Shown here piece by piece: positions 17,879 through 27,186 of a stretch of DNA of 64,000 nt. The translations under genes were made by a program, and so were the position numbers. The DNA comes from Salinimicrobium sp035607535 (GTDB taxonomy: Bacteria; Bacteroidota; Bacteroidia; Flavobacteriales; Flavobacteriaceae), in assembly GCF_035607535.1 (NCBI RefSeq), contig NZ_JAYDZX010000001.1, forward strand, positions 620,001-684,000. Reading direction: 5' to 3'. How positions within the stretch are numbered: position 1 is the first letter of the stretch; the number at the start of each line of letters is the position of its first letter. The notes under the pieces are model-generated. The model made no database searches, was not told the DNA's origin, and saw nothing but the letters and a program-made list of their open reading frames with translations.

Positions 17879-19386
17879 AGAACATAACTGCACTCATTCT
17901 TCTATTGTTGCTGGTGTTTTGGAGCTCCTGCCGCAGTGATTTTGAGAGCTCTGAAACCAACGGGCAGCTTGAATTTTCAAAAGACACTGTTTTTCTGGAC
18001 ACGGTGTTCAGCAGCCTTAGCACTCAAACCTATTCTTTAAAAGTATATAATCGTTCTGGAGAGGATATTTTTATTCCGCAGGTCAGCTTAAAAAATGGTG
18101 AAAATTCTCTTTACCGGCTCAATGTTGATGGTGTGGCAGGAAACACTTTCGAGGATGTTGAGATCCTGGCAAAAGACAGTATCTATATCTTTATAGAAAC
18201 TACAGTCCCCAAGGACGCAGGGGAAGGAAATGAATTCCTCTATACAGACAAACTTCAATTTCGGTCCCAATCCCATCTTCAGGAAGTTCCTCTGGTAACA
18301 TTGGTAAAGGATGCAACCTTTCTCTATCCAAAGAAGGATTCCCGCGGCGTCCCGGAGAAAATTTCCATAGGAACAAATGAGAATGGTGAGCCTGTTATGG
18401 TTACCGGTTTTCAGTTAAACGGGGATCAACTGAATTTTACCGGGGATAAACCTTATGTCATCTACGGTTATGCTGCAGTTCCCGAAGGAGCTATCCTCCA
18501 TATCGAAGCCGGTGCCCGTATTCACTTTCATGCCGATAGCGGTATTCTTGTACTAAAAGATGCTTCTCTTCAAGTGAAAGGAATGGCCAGCACCGACCCT
18601 GAAAAAATGGAAAATGAAGTGATCTTTCAAGGAGACAGGTTGCAAGGTCTCTACAGGAACATCCCGGGGCAATGGGGAGCGATCTGGCTGCAAAAATACA
18701 GCAAAGATCATCTTTTTGAGCATGTAACCATCAGGAATGCCGGAGTTGGTTTACTTGCAGAAGGTACCGCCCTCTCCCCTACTTCAGTAAACCTGAAAAA
18801 TGTCCAGATCTACAACTCAGCTCATTCAGGAATTAGAGCAGAAAATGCTGAGATCACTGCCGAAAACCTCGTGATCAATAACAGCGGACAAGCTTCTCTC
18901 CACATCAATGGCGGAAATTACCTTTTTAGACACCTTAGTCTTGGTAACTACTGGCAACAAAGCTACCGGCAAGCACCTGCCTTATTTGTCAGGAATTTTT
19001 CGGAAGAAGAACCTTCACCCCTTAAAGCAGTTTTTCAGAATAGCATTATCTACGGAAATGAGAACAGAGAATTAGGGTTTGATCTCGATGAAAGTGTTCC
19101 GGTGGAGCTGCAATTTTCTTACAGCCTGCTGAAGTTCAGCGGGGAACAGGAACCTGAAGGTTTCTATGACTTCAGCAACAATGAGATCTATTACAATATT
19201 TGGCTTAATGAGGATCCACTCTTTGTAGCGCCAAAAGAAAACGATCTAAGGCTTAGGGAAAACTCCCCGGCCATAGATAAAGGAGATGCAGGAGTTGCAC
19301 AAAAAGTACTGCGGGATATTTTGGGAAGGGATCGAATTCCAAATCCCGATCTTGGCGCTTACGAATTTGTTGGGATCGAAGAGTAA
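17875..19386 (+). CDS. Lipoprotein with right-handed beta-helix domain
   Basis: 503 residues. The signal ends in WSSCRS, giving a lipoprotein Cys near residue 19. After an Ig-like region (about 40-140) comes a hydrophobic, turn-rich part (about 195-430) with repeated short strands such as HIEAGARIHFHADSGILVL, VTIRNAGVGLLAEG and VQIYNSAHSGIRAENA. Those rungs are typical of a right-handed parallel beta-helix. The C-terminal PAIDKGDAG and DLGAYEF are the usual end motif of flavobacterial proteins with choice-of-anchor or polymorphic beta-helix folds. It is probably surface-exposed; no enzymatic residues were recognised. Confidence 0.8.
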   Translation: MKNITALILLLLLVFWSSCRSDFESSETNGQLEFSKDTVFLDTVFSSLSTQTYSLKVYNRSGEDIFIPQVSLKNGENSLYRLNVDGVAGNTFEDVEILAKDSIYIFIETTVPKDAGEGNEFLYTDKLQFRSQSHLQEVPLVTLVKDATFLYPKKDSRGVPEKISIGTNENGEPVMVTGFQLNGDQLNFTGDKPYVIYGYAAVPEGAILHIEAGARIHFHADSGILVLKDASLQVKGMASTDPEKMENEVIFQGDRLQGLYRNIPGQWGAIWLQKYSKDHLFEHVTIRNAGVGLLAEGTALSPTSVNLKNVQIYNSAHSGIRAENAEITAENLVINNSGQASLHINGGNYLFRHLSLGNYWQQSYRQAPALFVRNFSEEEPSPLKAVFQNSIIYGNENRELGFDLDESVPVELQFSYSLLKFSGEQEPEGFYDFSNNEIYYNIWLNEDPLFVAPKENDLRLRENSPAIDKGDAGVAQKVLRDILGRDRIPNPDLGAYEFVGIEE

Positions 19387-19388
19387 AA

Positions 19389-19425
19389 AAAGAGCTGTCA
19401 AAAATGCCATTTTTGACAGCTCTTT
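19389..19425. terminator. Perfect bidirectional terminator with the palindrome core
   Basis: Arms of 18 bases (19389-19406 and 19408-19425) pair without mismatch around one central C: AAAGAGCTGTCAAAAATG and its complement. Flanking A-run and T-run let it serve both the convergent beta-helix gene and glyA. It contains the CAAAAATG-n-CATTTTTG core found elsewhere in the window. Confidence 0.9.
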
Positions 19426-19479
19426 ATATGAGTCGAGACCAAATCTCTGCAAGAGACAAGAGCCGGAACTTTTACCAAT

Positions 19480-20754
19480 CTACATTTGAAACAGAGGTCT
19501 GCCCTGCATTAGATCCAGCACCTCTTCCCGTACCGCATCAAGTTTATCATCATCCTGATGATTTGTAATGACACGATCAATTAATTCTACTATTGTGTCC
19601 ATATCATCCTCTTTAAGTCCGCGGGTGGTGACAGCCGGAGTACCAATTCGAATTCCGGAAGTGACGAAGGGAGACTTATCATCAAACGGTACCATATTCT
19701 TATTTACAGTTATATCGGCTTTTCCAAGAGCTTCTTCGGCTTCCTTTCCTGAAATATTCTTGTTACGCAGGTCGATCAACATCATGTGATTGTCTGTTCC
19801 GCCAGAGATCACCTGGTAATCCTTCTTCATGAATGCTTCTGCCATACGTTTGGCATTCTTCTTCACCTGCACAGTGTAATGAAGGAATTCATCTGTAAGT
19901 GCTTCCCCAAAAGCCACTGCTTTGGCAGCAATGATGTGTTCCAATGGGCCGCCCTGATTTCCGGGGAAAACCCCGCTGTTAAGCAACATGGACATCTTCT
20001 TTGGATTTCCGTTTTTTAAGGTCTCTCCAAAAGGATTGTCAAAATCCTTACCCATCATAATTATCCCGCCGCGAGGACCGCGAAGGGTTTTGTGGGTAGT
20101 CGAAGATACGATGTGACAGTGAGGAATGGGATCGCTCAAAAGTCCCTTGGCAATTAGACCGGCAGGATGCGCGATATCGGCAAAAAGAATGGCTCCAACA
20201 CTATCGGCTATCTCACGAAATTTTTTGTAATCGATCTCACGGGAGTATGCAGATGCACCGGCAATGATCATTTTAGGCTGCTCTTTTTCAGCTATTTTCT
20301 GAACTTCATCGTAATCTATTAATCCTGTTTCTTTATCTACTCCGTAAAATACAGGCTGGTAAAGTTTTCCGGAGAAATTTACGGGAGAACCATGAGTTAA
20401 ATGTCCGCCGTGTGAAAGATCAAAGCCTAAGAACTTATCACCCGGATTCATGCAGGCGTGAAAAACAGCAGTATTTGCCTGTGATCCCGAATGTGGCTGC
20501 ACGTTTGCGTATTCTGCATTAAAAAGCTGTTTTAACCTCTCGATCGCCAGATTCTCAACTTCATCCACAACCTCGCACCCACCATAATATCTTTTTCCGG
20601 GATAGCCTTCAGCATATTTATTTGTTAGCACAGAACCTGCTGCTTCAAGCACCTGTTCACTTACAAAATTTTCACTTGCAATAAGCTCTAAACCATTTAG
20701 TTGTCTTTCCTTTTCTGCGTCAATTAAATCAAATAATTCGTTATCCCTTTGCAT
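19480..20754 (-). CDS. glyA: Serine hydroxymethyltransferase
   Basis: 424 residues from MQRDNELFDLI; an ATG two codons upstream is possible. It interconverts serine and glycine with tetrahydrofolate, using PLP, and supplies one-carbon units. Seen: ELIASENFVS, YAEGYPGKRYYGG, NVQPHSGSQAN, DLSHGGHLTHG, and the PLP-lysine motif TTHKTLRGPRGG, then GGTDNHMMLIDLR. All are canonical. A -7 box (TATTTTTG, 20781-20788 on the minus strand) lies upstream, divergent from the fumarylacetoacetase promoter. Confidence 0.97.
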   Translation of the reverse strand: MQRDNELFDLIDAEKERQLNGLELIASENFVSEQVLEAAGSVLTNKYAEGYPGKRYYGGCEVVDEVENLAIERLKQLFNAEYANVQPHSGSQANTAVFHACMNPGDKFLGFDLSHGGHLTHGSPVNFSGKLYQPVFYGVDKETGLIDYDEVQKIAEKEQPKMIIAGASAYSREIDYKKFREIADSVGAILFADIAHPAGLIAKGLLSDPIPHCHIVSSTTHKTLRGPRGGIIMMGKDFDNPFGETLKNGNPKKMSMLLNSGVFPGNQGGPLEHIIAAKAVAFGEALTDEFLHYTVQVKKNAKRMAEAFMKKDYQVISGGTDNHMMLIDLRNKNISGKEAEEALGKADITVNKNMVPFDDKSPFVTSGIRIGTPAVTTRGLKEDDMDTIVELIDRVITNHQDDDKLDAVREEVLDLMQGRPLFQM

Positions 20755-20780
20755 ATGCATTTTTTACGTTAAATAATACT

Positions 20781-20788
20781 CAAAAATA
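20781..20788 (-). promoter_or_regulatory. -7 promoter box of glyA
   Basis: The minus strand reads TATTTTTG, matching TAnnTTTG, 26 bases before the glyA ATG at 20754. Confidence 0.5.
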
Positions 20789-20820
20789 GCAAATACATTC
20801 GGTTCTTAGTTAGAAAATAA

Positions 20821-20828
20821 TATATTTG
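20821..20828 (+). promoter_or_regulatory. -7 promoter box of fumarylacetoacetase
   Basis: TATATTTG, a perfect TAnnTTTG, sits 36 bases before the ATG at 20865. The TTG inside it opens a longer reading frame but is better read as promoter. Confidence 0.55.
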
Positions 20829-20864
20829 GTTCGAATTGATTTTAACAAAATACCAACATTTATT

Positions 20865-22154
20865 ATGTCCATTACAGCTAACGACCCTTCACGAAAAACA
20901 TGGCTGGAAGTTCCCGAAAATTCTGATTTTCCTATACAAAATATTCCCTTCGGAGTTTTTCTTACCAGGGATGATATTATTACTATAGGTACTCGCATTG
21001 GCGATACCGCAATTGACCTCGGAGCCCTGCACCAGCTGGGCTATTTTGAAGGAATCCCATTAACCGACGATATTTTTCTTCAAGATACTCTCAACGACTT
21101 TATTTCTGATGGTAAAAAGACCTGGAGACTTGTAAGAAACCGCATTGCTGAAATTTTTGACGCAAACAATGATAAACTCCGCGACAATGAAGAACACCGG
21201 CAGGTAGTTCTTTTTGGTCTGGATGAGATCGAGATGCAAATGCCTGTTCAGGTAGGAGATTACACCGATTTTTATTCGAGTAAAGAACATGCTACGAATG
21301 TTGGAACCATGTTCCGCGATCCCGACAATGCTTTGTTGCCAAACTGGCTTCACATCCCTGTGGGTTACCACGGAAGAAGTTCTTCTATAATCCCCAGCGG
21401 AATTCCAATCCACAGACCGCAAGGACAAACCAAACCTAAAGATGCCGATGAGCCGGAGTTCGGACCTTCAAAAAGAGTGGATTTTGAATTGGAAATGGCT
21501 TTCATTACCACAGATGCGAACCACCTGGGAGAACCTATTCCAATAGAGGAGGCCGAAGATTATATTTTTGGACTGGTATTATTCAATGACTGGAGTGCCC
21601 GAGATATTCAAACCTGGGAATATGTTCCCCTCGGACCATTCCTGGCGAAGAACTTCGCTTCTTCGGTTTCTCCATGGATCGTTACTCTGGATGCTCTTGA
21701 ACCTTTTAGAGTGGAAAGTCCTAAACCTGAAAAGAAGTTATTGCCTTACCTGCAATCAAATGGTAAAAAAAGCTTTGATATAGAACTGGAAGTCTTCCTA
21801 CAGCCGGAAAATGGAGAAGAAACAAGAGTTTCGAAATCCAACTTTAAATATATGTACTGGAATATGAGTCAGCAACTCGCTCACCACACCGTTAACGGAT
21901 GTCCAGTGTTGTCGGGAGATATGATGGGATCGGGAACTATTTCGGGCCCAACTCCGGATTCTTACGGCTCTATGCTTGAGCTTTCGTGGAAAGGGGAAAA
22001 ACCGGTAAAACTTAACGATGGCAGCACCCGTACCTTTATTGAAGATAATGATACGGTGATCATGCGCGGTCACTGCAAAAAGGAAAACTACAGAATAGGT
22101 TTTGGAGAAGTGAGCACTAAGCTACTTCCCGTTTTTGAACCTAAGAAAAAATAA
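20865..22154 (+). CDS. fahA: Fumarylacetoacetase
   Basis: 429 residues from MSITANDPSRKTWLEV. It hydrolyses 4-fumarylacetoacetate to fumarate and acetoacetate, the last step of tyrosine catabolism. Order: an N-terminal SH3-like domain (to about 120), then the FAH barrel with DYTDFYSSKEHATNVG (metal-binding Asp), GYHGRSSS (catalytic His), a DFELEMAF acidic metal-binding stretch, and FNDWSARDIQ(T/A)WE. Late motifs GDMMGSGTISG and GEVSTKLLP are also typical. No other tyrosine-pathway genes lie nearby. Confidence 0.95.
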   Translation: MSITANDPSRKTWLEVPENSDFPIQNIPFGVFLTRDDIITIGTRIGDTAIDLGALHQLGYFEGIPLTDDIFLQDTLNDFISDGKKTWRLVRNRIAEIFDANNDKLRDNEEHRQVVLFGLDEIEMQMPVQVGDYTDFYSSKEHATNVGTMFRDPDNALLPNWLHIPVGYHGRSSSIIPSGIPIHRPQGQTKPKDADEPEFGPSKRVDFELEMAFITTDANHLGEPIPIEEAEDYIFGLVLFNDWSARDIQTWEYVPLGPFLAKNFASSVSPWIVTLDALEPFRVESPKPEKKLLPYLQSNGKKSFDIELEVFLQPENGEETRVSKSNFKYMYWNMSQQLAHHTVNGCPVLSGDMMGSGTISGPTPDSYGSMLELSWKGEKPVKLNDGSTRTFIEDNDTVIMRGHCKKENYRIGFGEVSTKLLPVFEPKKK

Positions 22155-22175
22155 AACCTTTTCCTGAACATAACA

Positions 22176-22205
22176 AAAGAGCCGCAAATTTGCGGCTCTT
22201 TCTAT
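22176..22205. terminator. Perfect bidirectional terminator
   Basis: A 26-bp perfect palindrome, AAAGAGCCGCAAA and its complement (22176-22201), ends both the fumarylacetoacetase gene and the convergent small charged-protein gene. Confidence 0.9.
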
Positions 22206-22220
22206 TCTAGTTAGAAAAGA

Positions 22221-22433
22221 TTATCTGCGTTCTTCTCTGCTACCGGAACCTCCGGTTCTTTCCTCTCTGTTTCGATCCCGATCCATATCTCTTTCTCTGT
22301 CGGCATCTTCACTGCGTTGCTTATCGCGGTCACCTGCGGCCTGTTGAGCCGGCTTTCTTGATTGCTCTTCCTCCTGGTGCCGTCTTTGCTCTTCATTGCG
22401 ATCCCGGTTGCGATCTTCTCTTCTCTCTTCCAT
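22221..22433 (-). CDS. Small, highly charged low-complexity protein
   Basis: 70 residues made almost entirely of Arg, Glu, Asp, Gln, Asn and Ser, with repeated RNRDRNEEQRR and DADRERDMDRDRN runs. There is no hydrophobic core, so it should be intrinsically disordered. An A/T-rich leader precedes the ATG and a perfect terminator follows the stop, which supports a real transcript. Length and composition alone cannot assign a role. An overlapping frame (22211-22396) is also open because of the repeated codons, but it lacks as good a leader. Confidence 0.5.
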   Translation of the reverse strand: MEERREDRNRDRNEEQRRHQEEEQSRKPAQQAAGDRDKQRSEDADRERDMDRDRNREERTGGSGSREERR

Positions 22434-22559
22434 AATAAAGTTTTTTTGAGTTAATAATAAATACTATTTAAATATAACCACATCCAACCTCTATAAAAAG
22501 CTGATTATAAAACCTTTAACTGGAATTTAGTGCTTTAACATAATTCGGAATCGAATAGA

Positions 22560-22958
22560 CTAAATGAACTCTTTGATTCTTTCAACGTCAATTGCCTGAT
22601 GAGAGGAATGATGAACCACCTCCCCGTCTTTGAGGATGATCATTTGCGGACTCTCATGCCTTACCCGAAAACGGCTGGCAACCTCATTTGAAATACCCCG
22701 ATTGGCGATAAGGTTCAAAAAATAGAGTTTCACCTCCTTATCTTTAGGAAGATCATAATTCCTTTCGAAATTGTTCAATACCATACGGCTAATACGGCAG
22801 CGGGTAGAATGTTTGAAGATCACCACAGGTTGCTTTTCAGATTCTTGCTTGATCTTTTCAAGCTGCTGCTCTTCAGTCAAGGCATGCCATGGCACCTCCT
22901 CGATCTCCTTCTTCACTATATCTCTTTCGCTCTTAAAAACTTTATCGAATAATCCCAT
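22560..22958 (-). CDS. ytxJ: YtxJ/BrxC-type bacillithiol redox protein
   Basis: 132 residues from MGLFDKVFKSERD. The pattern VIFKHSTRCRISR matches the YtxJ (DUF2847) thioredoxin-fold family, with a single active Cys at residue 54 and no second Cys in CxxC position. PQMIILKDGEVVHHSSH gives the cis-Pro region. In Bacillus the homologue BrxC de-bacillithiolates proteins, so the presence of bacillithiol in this organism is inferred. An upstream extension of the frame to 23060 lacks similarity. The start lies inside a CATTTTTGAAAC stretch like that found in terminators of the window. Confidence 0.8.
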   Translation of the reverse strand: MGLFDKVFKSERDIVKKEIEEVPWHALTEEQQLEKIKQESEKQPVVIFKHSTRCRISRMVLNNFERNYDLPKDKEVKLYFLNLIANRGISNEVASRFRVRHESPQMIILKDGEVVHHSSHQAIDVERIKEFI

Positions 22959-23162
22959 TTTTGAAACTTTAGTTACAACTTTTTTGAACTCCGTAAAATA
23001 GTAAAATCCTCTGAGATTTCGGTGATTAAGCCTGAAGTTTAGTATCTTTATAAGAGACAAAAAGTCATTCGTTTTTGCTCATTTTCAGCCATTTTGTCTG
23101 CTAAAGGCCGCTGGTACATGCTTTGCTAAACCTGGAATAAAAAGAACAAACAACACATTACT

Positions 23163-25763
23163 ATGAATCTGAACAATTTTACGATAAAAAGCCAGGAGGC
23201 CATTCAACAGGCTCAGCAACTGGCTCAGGAACTGGGACATCAGCAAATAGAGAACGAACATATATTCAAAGCAATTACTTTAGTAGATGAGAATGTGACT
23301 CCTTTTCTTCTGAAGAAGCTTAATATCAATGTTGCTCTTTTTCAGCAGATCCTGGATAAGACTTTACAGAGTTTTCCAAAGGTGAGCGGCGGAGATATCA
23401 TGCTTTCCCGCGAAGCATCGAGAACCCTTAACAATGCATCTTCCGTAGCTAAAAAAATGGGAGATGAATATGTTTCGATAGAACACCTCATTTTGGCCAT
23501 TTTTGGATCCTCTAGTAAGGTAGCCCAGATCCTGAAAGACCAGGGAGCTACCGAAAAAGGTTTAAAAACTGCTATTCAGGAACTCAGGAAAGGGGAAAAT
23601 GTTACCTCTCAAAGCGCAGAAGAAACATACAATTCCCTGAACAAATACGCGAACCACCTTAACAAACTTGCCGAGGAAGGTAAGCTTGATCCGGTAATTG
23701 GCAGGGATGAGGAAATTCGTCGCGTGCTTCAAATACTATCCCGAAGAACCAAGAATAACCCAATGCTGGTTGGAGAACCTGGAGTTGGTAAAACTGCCAT
23801 TGCCGAAGGTCTGGCTCACCGTATCATTGCGGGAGATGTGCCGGAGAACCTAAAAGACAAACAGATCTACTCCTTAGATATGGGAGCCTTGATCGCAGGA
23901 GCAAAGTACAAGGGGGAATTTGAAGAAAGGTTAAAAGCCGTCATTAAAGAGGTTACCTCGAGTGAAGGCAATATTGTGCTCTTTATTGATGAGATCCACA
24001 CCCTGGTTGGAGCCGGTGGTGGTCAGGGTGCAATGGATGCAGCTAACATTTTAAAGCCCGCACTTGCAAGAGGAGAACTTAGAGCTATTGGTGCAACCAC
24101 ACTTGATGAGTATCAAAAATATTTTGAAAAGGATAAGGCACTGGAACGGCGCTTTCAAAAGGTTACAGTAGATGAGCCCGACACCGAGAGTGCGATCTCC
24201 ATCCTCCGCGGGATAAAGGAGAAGTATGAAACCCACCACAAAGTGAGGATCAAAGATGAAGCTATTATTTCGGCAGTTGAACTGTCCCAGCGTTACATCA
24301 CCAACCGCTTCCTTCCCGACAAAGCTATCGACCTTATGGATGAAGCGGCTTCGAGATTGCGCATGGAGATCAATTCGAAACCCGAGGAACTCGATGTGCT
24401 CGATCGAAAGATCATGCAGTTGGAGATTGAAATGGAGGCTATCAAGAGGGAAAATGATGAGAACAAATTAAAAGCTCTTCGCGCAGATCTTGCCAATTAC
24501 AAGGATGAACGCAATGAACTGCACGCCCAGTGGAAGAATGAAAAAGAAGTAGTTGATAACATTCAGACCTCAAAATCTAAAATTGAAGAATATAAACTTG
24601 AAGCTGAACGCGCCGAAAGAGAAGGAAACTATGGTAAGGTAGCCGAATTACGCTACGGAAAGATCAAGGAAGAACAGGAAAGACTGGCTGAGCTTCAAAA
24701 GCAACTTGAAGAAAATCAGCAAGGAAAATCCATGATTAAGGAAGAAGTCACGAATGAGGATATTGCCGAAGTAGTTGCAAAATGGACGGGAATTCCTGTA
24801 ACCAAGATGCTTCAAACTGAACGTGAAAAACTGCTCAAACTTGAGGATGAACTGCACCGCAGGGTTGTTGGACAGGACGAAGCTATACAGGCCGTAAGTG
24901 ATGCTGTACGAAGAAGCCGTGCAGGATTACAGGATCAGAAAAAGCCGATCGGCTCCTTCCTTTTCCTGGGAACAACAGGAGTCGGAAAAACCGAACTTGC
25001 AAAAGCTTTGGCTGATTATCTCTTCAATGATGAGAGCGCCATGACCAGGATCGACATGAGTGAATACCAGGAGCGGCACGCCGTCAGCCGGTTAGTAGGT
25101 GCTCCTCCGGGATACGTGGGTTACGATGAAGGTGGTCAACTTACCGAGGCTGTAAGGAGAAAGCCGTATTCTGTGATCCTGCTCGATGAGATCGAAAAAG
25201 CTCACCCCGATACCTTCAACATTTTGCTACAAGTGCTGGATGAGGGTAGATTAACAGACAATAAAGGTCGGGTGGCCGACTTTAAGAACACTATCATCAT
25301 CATGACCTCAAACATGGGATCTCACATTATCCAGGAAAAATTTGATGCTGTGAAGGATCTTGATACGGCAATGGAAAGTGCCAAGGTGGAAGTACTGGCT
25401 CTGTTAAAACAAAGTGTAAGGCCAGAGTTTCTCAACAGGATTGATGATATCGTCATGTTCTCCCCACTTACCCGTAAAGACATCAATAAAATTGTGGAAC
25501 TACAATTGAAAGGGGTAACAAAAATGCTTGCAAAGCAGGGAATTACACTTGATGCGACCGAAGAAGCAATTGCGCATCTTGCTGAAAAAGGTTTTGATCC
25601 TCAATATGGAGCAAGGCCGGTGAAGAGAACGATTCAAAAGGAGGTTCTCAACAAGCTCTCGAAAGAGATCTTAAGTGGAAAGATCCATACAGACAGTATC
25701 ATTCTGCTGGATGCTTTTGATGAGGAACTGGTATTCAGGAACCAGGAAGAAATTGCCCAATAA
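23163..25763 (+). CDS. clpB: ATP-dependent disaggregase ClpB
   Basis: 866 residues. With DnaK/DnaJ/GrpE it threads aggregated proteins through a hexameric ring. Order: Clp N-domain (1-145), AAA1 with Walker A GEPGVGKT (about 204-211) and LFIDEIHTLVG, a long coiled-coil M-domain (about 405-520, rich in Glu, Lys and Arg), then AAA2 with GTTGVGKT (about 603-610), LLDEIEKAHPD and the C-terminal D2-small domain. The M-domain separates it from ClpA and ClpC. No CIRCE element or heat-shock box was recognised upstream. Confidence 0.97.
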   Translation: MNLNNFTIKSQEAIQQAQQLAQELGHQQIENEHIFKAITLVDENVTPFLLKKLNINVALFQQILDKTLQSFPKVSGGDIMLSREASRTLNNASSVAKKMGDEYVSIEHLILAIFGSSSKVAQILKDQGATEKGLKTAIQELRKGENVTSQSAEETYNSLNKYANHLNKLAEEGKLDPVIGRDEEIRRVLQILSRRTKNNPMLVGEPGVGKTAIAEGLAHRIIAGDVPENLKDKQIYSLDMGALIAGAKYKGEFEERLKAVIKEVTSSEGNIVLFIDEIHTLVGAGGGQGAMDAANILKPALARGELRAIGATTLDEYQKYFEKDKALERRFQKVTVDEPDTESAISILRGIKEKYETHHKVRIKDEAIISAVELSQRYITNRFLPDKAIDLMDEAASRLRMEINSKPEELDVLDRKIMQLEIEMEAIKRENDENKLKALRADLANYKDERNELHAQWKNEKEVVDNIQTSKSKIEEYKLEAERAEREGNYGKVAELRYGKIKEEQERLAELQKQLEENQQGKSMIKEEVTNEDIAEVVAKWTGIPVTKMLQTEREKLLKLEDELHRRVVGQDEAIQAVSDAVRRSRAGLQDQKKPIGSFLFLGTTGVGKTELAKALADYLFNDESAMTRIDMSEYQERHAVSRLVGAPPGYVGYDEGGQLTEAVRRKPYSVILLDEIEKAHPDTFNILLQVLDEGRLTDNKGRVADFKNTIIIMTSNMGSHIIQEKFDAVKDLDTAMESAKVEVLALLKQSVRPEFLNRIDDIVMFSPLTRKDINKIVELQLKGVTKMLAKQGITLDATEEAIAHLAEKGFDPQYGARPVKRTIQKEVLNKLSKEILSGKIHTDSIILLDAFDEELVFRNQEEIAQ

Positions 25764-25768
25764 ATGAG

Positions 25769-25798
25769 AGGCCCCGAAAATTCGGGGCCTTTTTTTTA
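25769..25798. terminator. Strong Rho-independent terminator
   Basis: Ten-bp stem AGGCCCCGAA / TTCGGGGCCT (25769-25790) with an AA loop and an eight-T run. It ends clpB and touches the stop of the convergent csbD-like gene. Confidence 0.9.
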
Positions 25799-25981
25799 CC
25801 ATCTATCGATTTCCCGTTTCAGATCCTCTTTACTGCGGCCCGTTTTTTCCTGCAAACGCCCCAGCATTTCATCAAATTTGCCTTCACGGTAGGTAACATC
25901 ATCATCGGTGAGATCTCCATATTTCTGTTTGAACTCACCTTTTATCTGTTTCCATTTTCCTTCAATTTGATCATTATTCAT
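25796..25981 (-). CDS. CsbD family stress protein
   Basis: 61 residues. MNNDQIEGKWKQIKGEFKQK followed by YGDLTDDD and EGKFDEMLGRLQEKTG is the CsbD pattern: a small helical, charged protein, in Bacillus controlled by sigma-B. The biochemical role is unknown. The stop lies inside the T-run of the clpB terminator. Confidence 0.88.
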   Translation of the reverse strand: MNNDQIEGKWKQIKGEFKQKYGDLTDDDVTYREGKFDEMLGRLQEKTGRSKEDLKREIDRW

Positions 25982-26082
25982 AATTAGGTGTTTTAGATTC
26001 TATTCCAAGTTACCGAGAAATGCTCTTCCTCTCCTTTAAAAATTTGCCATTTTGCTCCTAAGATTTTGTTATTTTTACCGCT

Positions 26083-27183
26083 ATGAGAAAAATAATTCTT
26101 CTTGTTTTTCTGGCCTCAGCGTTGGTAAGCTGCAAGAGCTCCAGATTAGGAAACACATCAAATGTCCAGGTCAGATTTCTGGATGATTACAGTATTGAAA
26201 GCGGTTTAACCGTTGAAGGAACCGAAGTGGGTGGACTTTCAGGAATTGACTATCATGAAGGTAATTACTACATGGTGAGCGATCAACCTTCCAATCCCAG
26301 AATCTACCTGGCCAGGATAGAAATTTCAGAAGAGAAAATAGATTCTGTTTCCATAGTTGATGTAATCCTTTTGGATAAAGACCAGGAAGAATTAAAAGAT
26401 CAGCATCTTGATCTTGAGAGCATTCTATTTGATCCTGCGGAAGAGAATTTCCTCCTGAGCAGTGAGGGAAATATTAAAAGCGGCAAAGATCCTATGGTTT
26501 TTAAGGTCTCCAAAAATGGGAATTTTGTGAGCTCTTTTTCTGTACCCGAAAATCTTCTGGCCGAAAGTATAAAAAAACCCCGCAATAACGGAACTCTTGA
26601 AGGCCTTGCTGTTTCCCATGACGGGAAAGGAGTTTGGGCGGCGATGGAACTTCCTTTGGAAACAGATGGACCTAAACCAAAGCTTTATCCCACTAAATCG
26701 CCGGTACGAATCACCTATTTCGATAAAAAAACCGGAAATGCAACAAAACAATTTCCCTACCGGCTTGACCGCATAGCAAAGATCCCGTGGTTGTATTTTG
26801 CCGTTAACGGAGTCACAGATCTTCTGGAATATGCCCCTAATAAATTTCTTATCCTGGAAAGAGGATTTTCTGCCGGGCATGGCCAAAAAGGCAATACGGT
26901 AAGGATCTATGATGTAGACGCCACACTGGGAACCAATACCCTTGACATCAATAACCTGAGAGTTGCTTTCAACAATCCGGCTAAGAAGACTTTGCTATAC
27001 GATTTTAAATGGGCAAAGAATTTCCTTGATCAGGAGATCATTGATAACATTGAAGGGATCACCTTCGGGCCCGAATTGTCTAACGGAAATAAAAGCCTCA
27101 TTTTAATTTCAGATAATAATTTCAATTCCATGGGACAGCAATTGAACCAGGTGATCCTCATGGAATTCATTCCTAAAAACTAA
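26083..27183 (+). CDS. Esterase-like/phytase-like lipoprotein (PF13449 type)
   Basis: 366 residues. The signal ends in ALVSCKS (lipid Cys at residue 17). The beta-propeller-like body has GTEVGGLSGIDYHEGNYYMV near the start, DLESILFD, then GTLEGLAVSHDGKGVWAAME and a closing NIEGITFGPEL. This set (GGLSGID, ESI, EGLA, EGI) is characteristic of the esterase-like domain of the phytase family. Substrate unproven. The next gene, a histidine phosphatase, starts four bases after the stop, so the pair may process phosphorylated substrates together; that is inference. A near -7 box (TATTTTTA, 26070-26077) ends five bases before the ATG. Confidence 0.85.
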   Translation: MRKIILLVFLASALVSCKSSRLGNTSNVQVRFLDDYSIESGLTVEGTEVGGLSGIDYHEGNYYMVSDQPSNPRIYLARIEISEEKIDSVSIVDVILLDKDQEELKDQHLDLESILFDPAEENFLLSSEGNIKSGKDPMVFKVSKNGNFVSSFSVPENLLAESIKKPRNNGTLEGLAVSHDGKGVWAAMELPLETDGPKPKLYPTKSPVRITYFDKKTGNATKQFPYRLDRIAKIPWLYFAVNGVTDLLEYAPNKFLILERGFSAGHGQKGNTVRIYDVDATLGTNTLDINNLRVAFNNPAKKTLLYDFKWAKNFLDQEIIDNIEGITFGPELSNGNKSLILISDNNFNSMGQQLNQVILMEFIPKN

Positions 27184-27186
27184 TTC

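Noticed and set aside
20826..20864. Longer start for fumarylacetoacetase at a TTG
   Set aside because: The TTG is inside the TATATTTG promoter box and the extra residues have no similarity to the family.
22959..23060. 34-codon extension of ytxJ
   Set aside because: No family similarity before MGLFDKVF; the extension overlaps the clpB upstream region.
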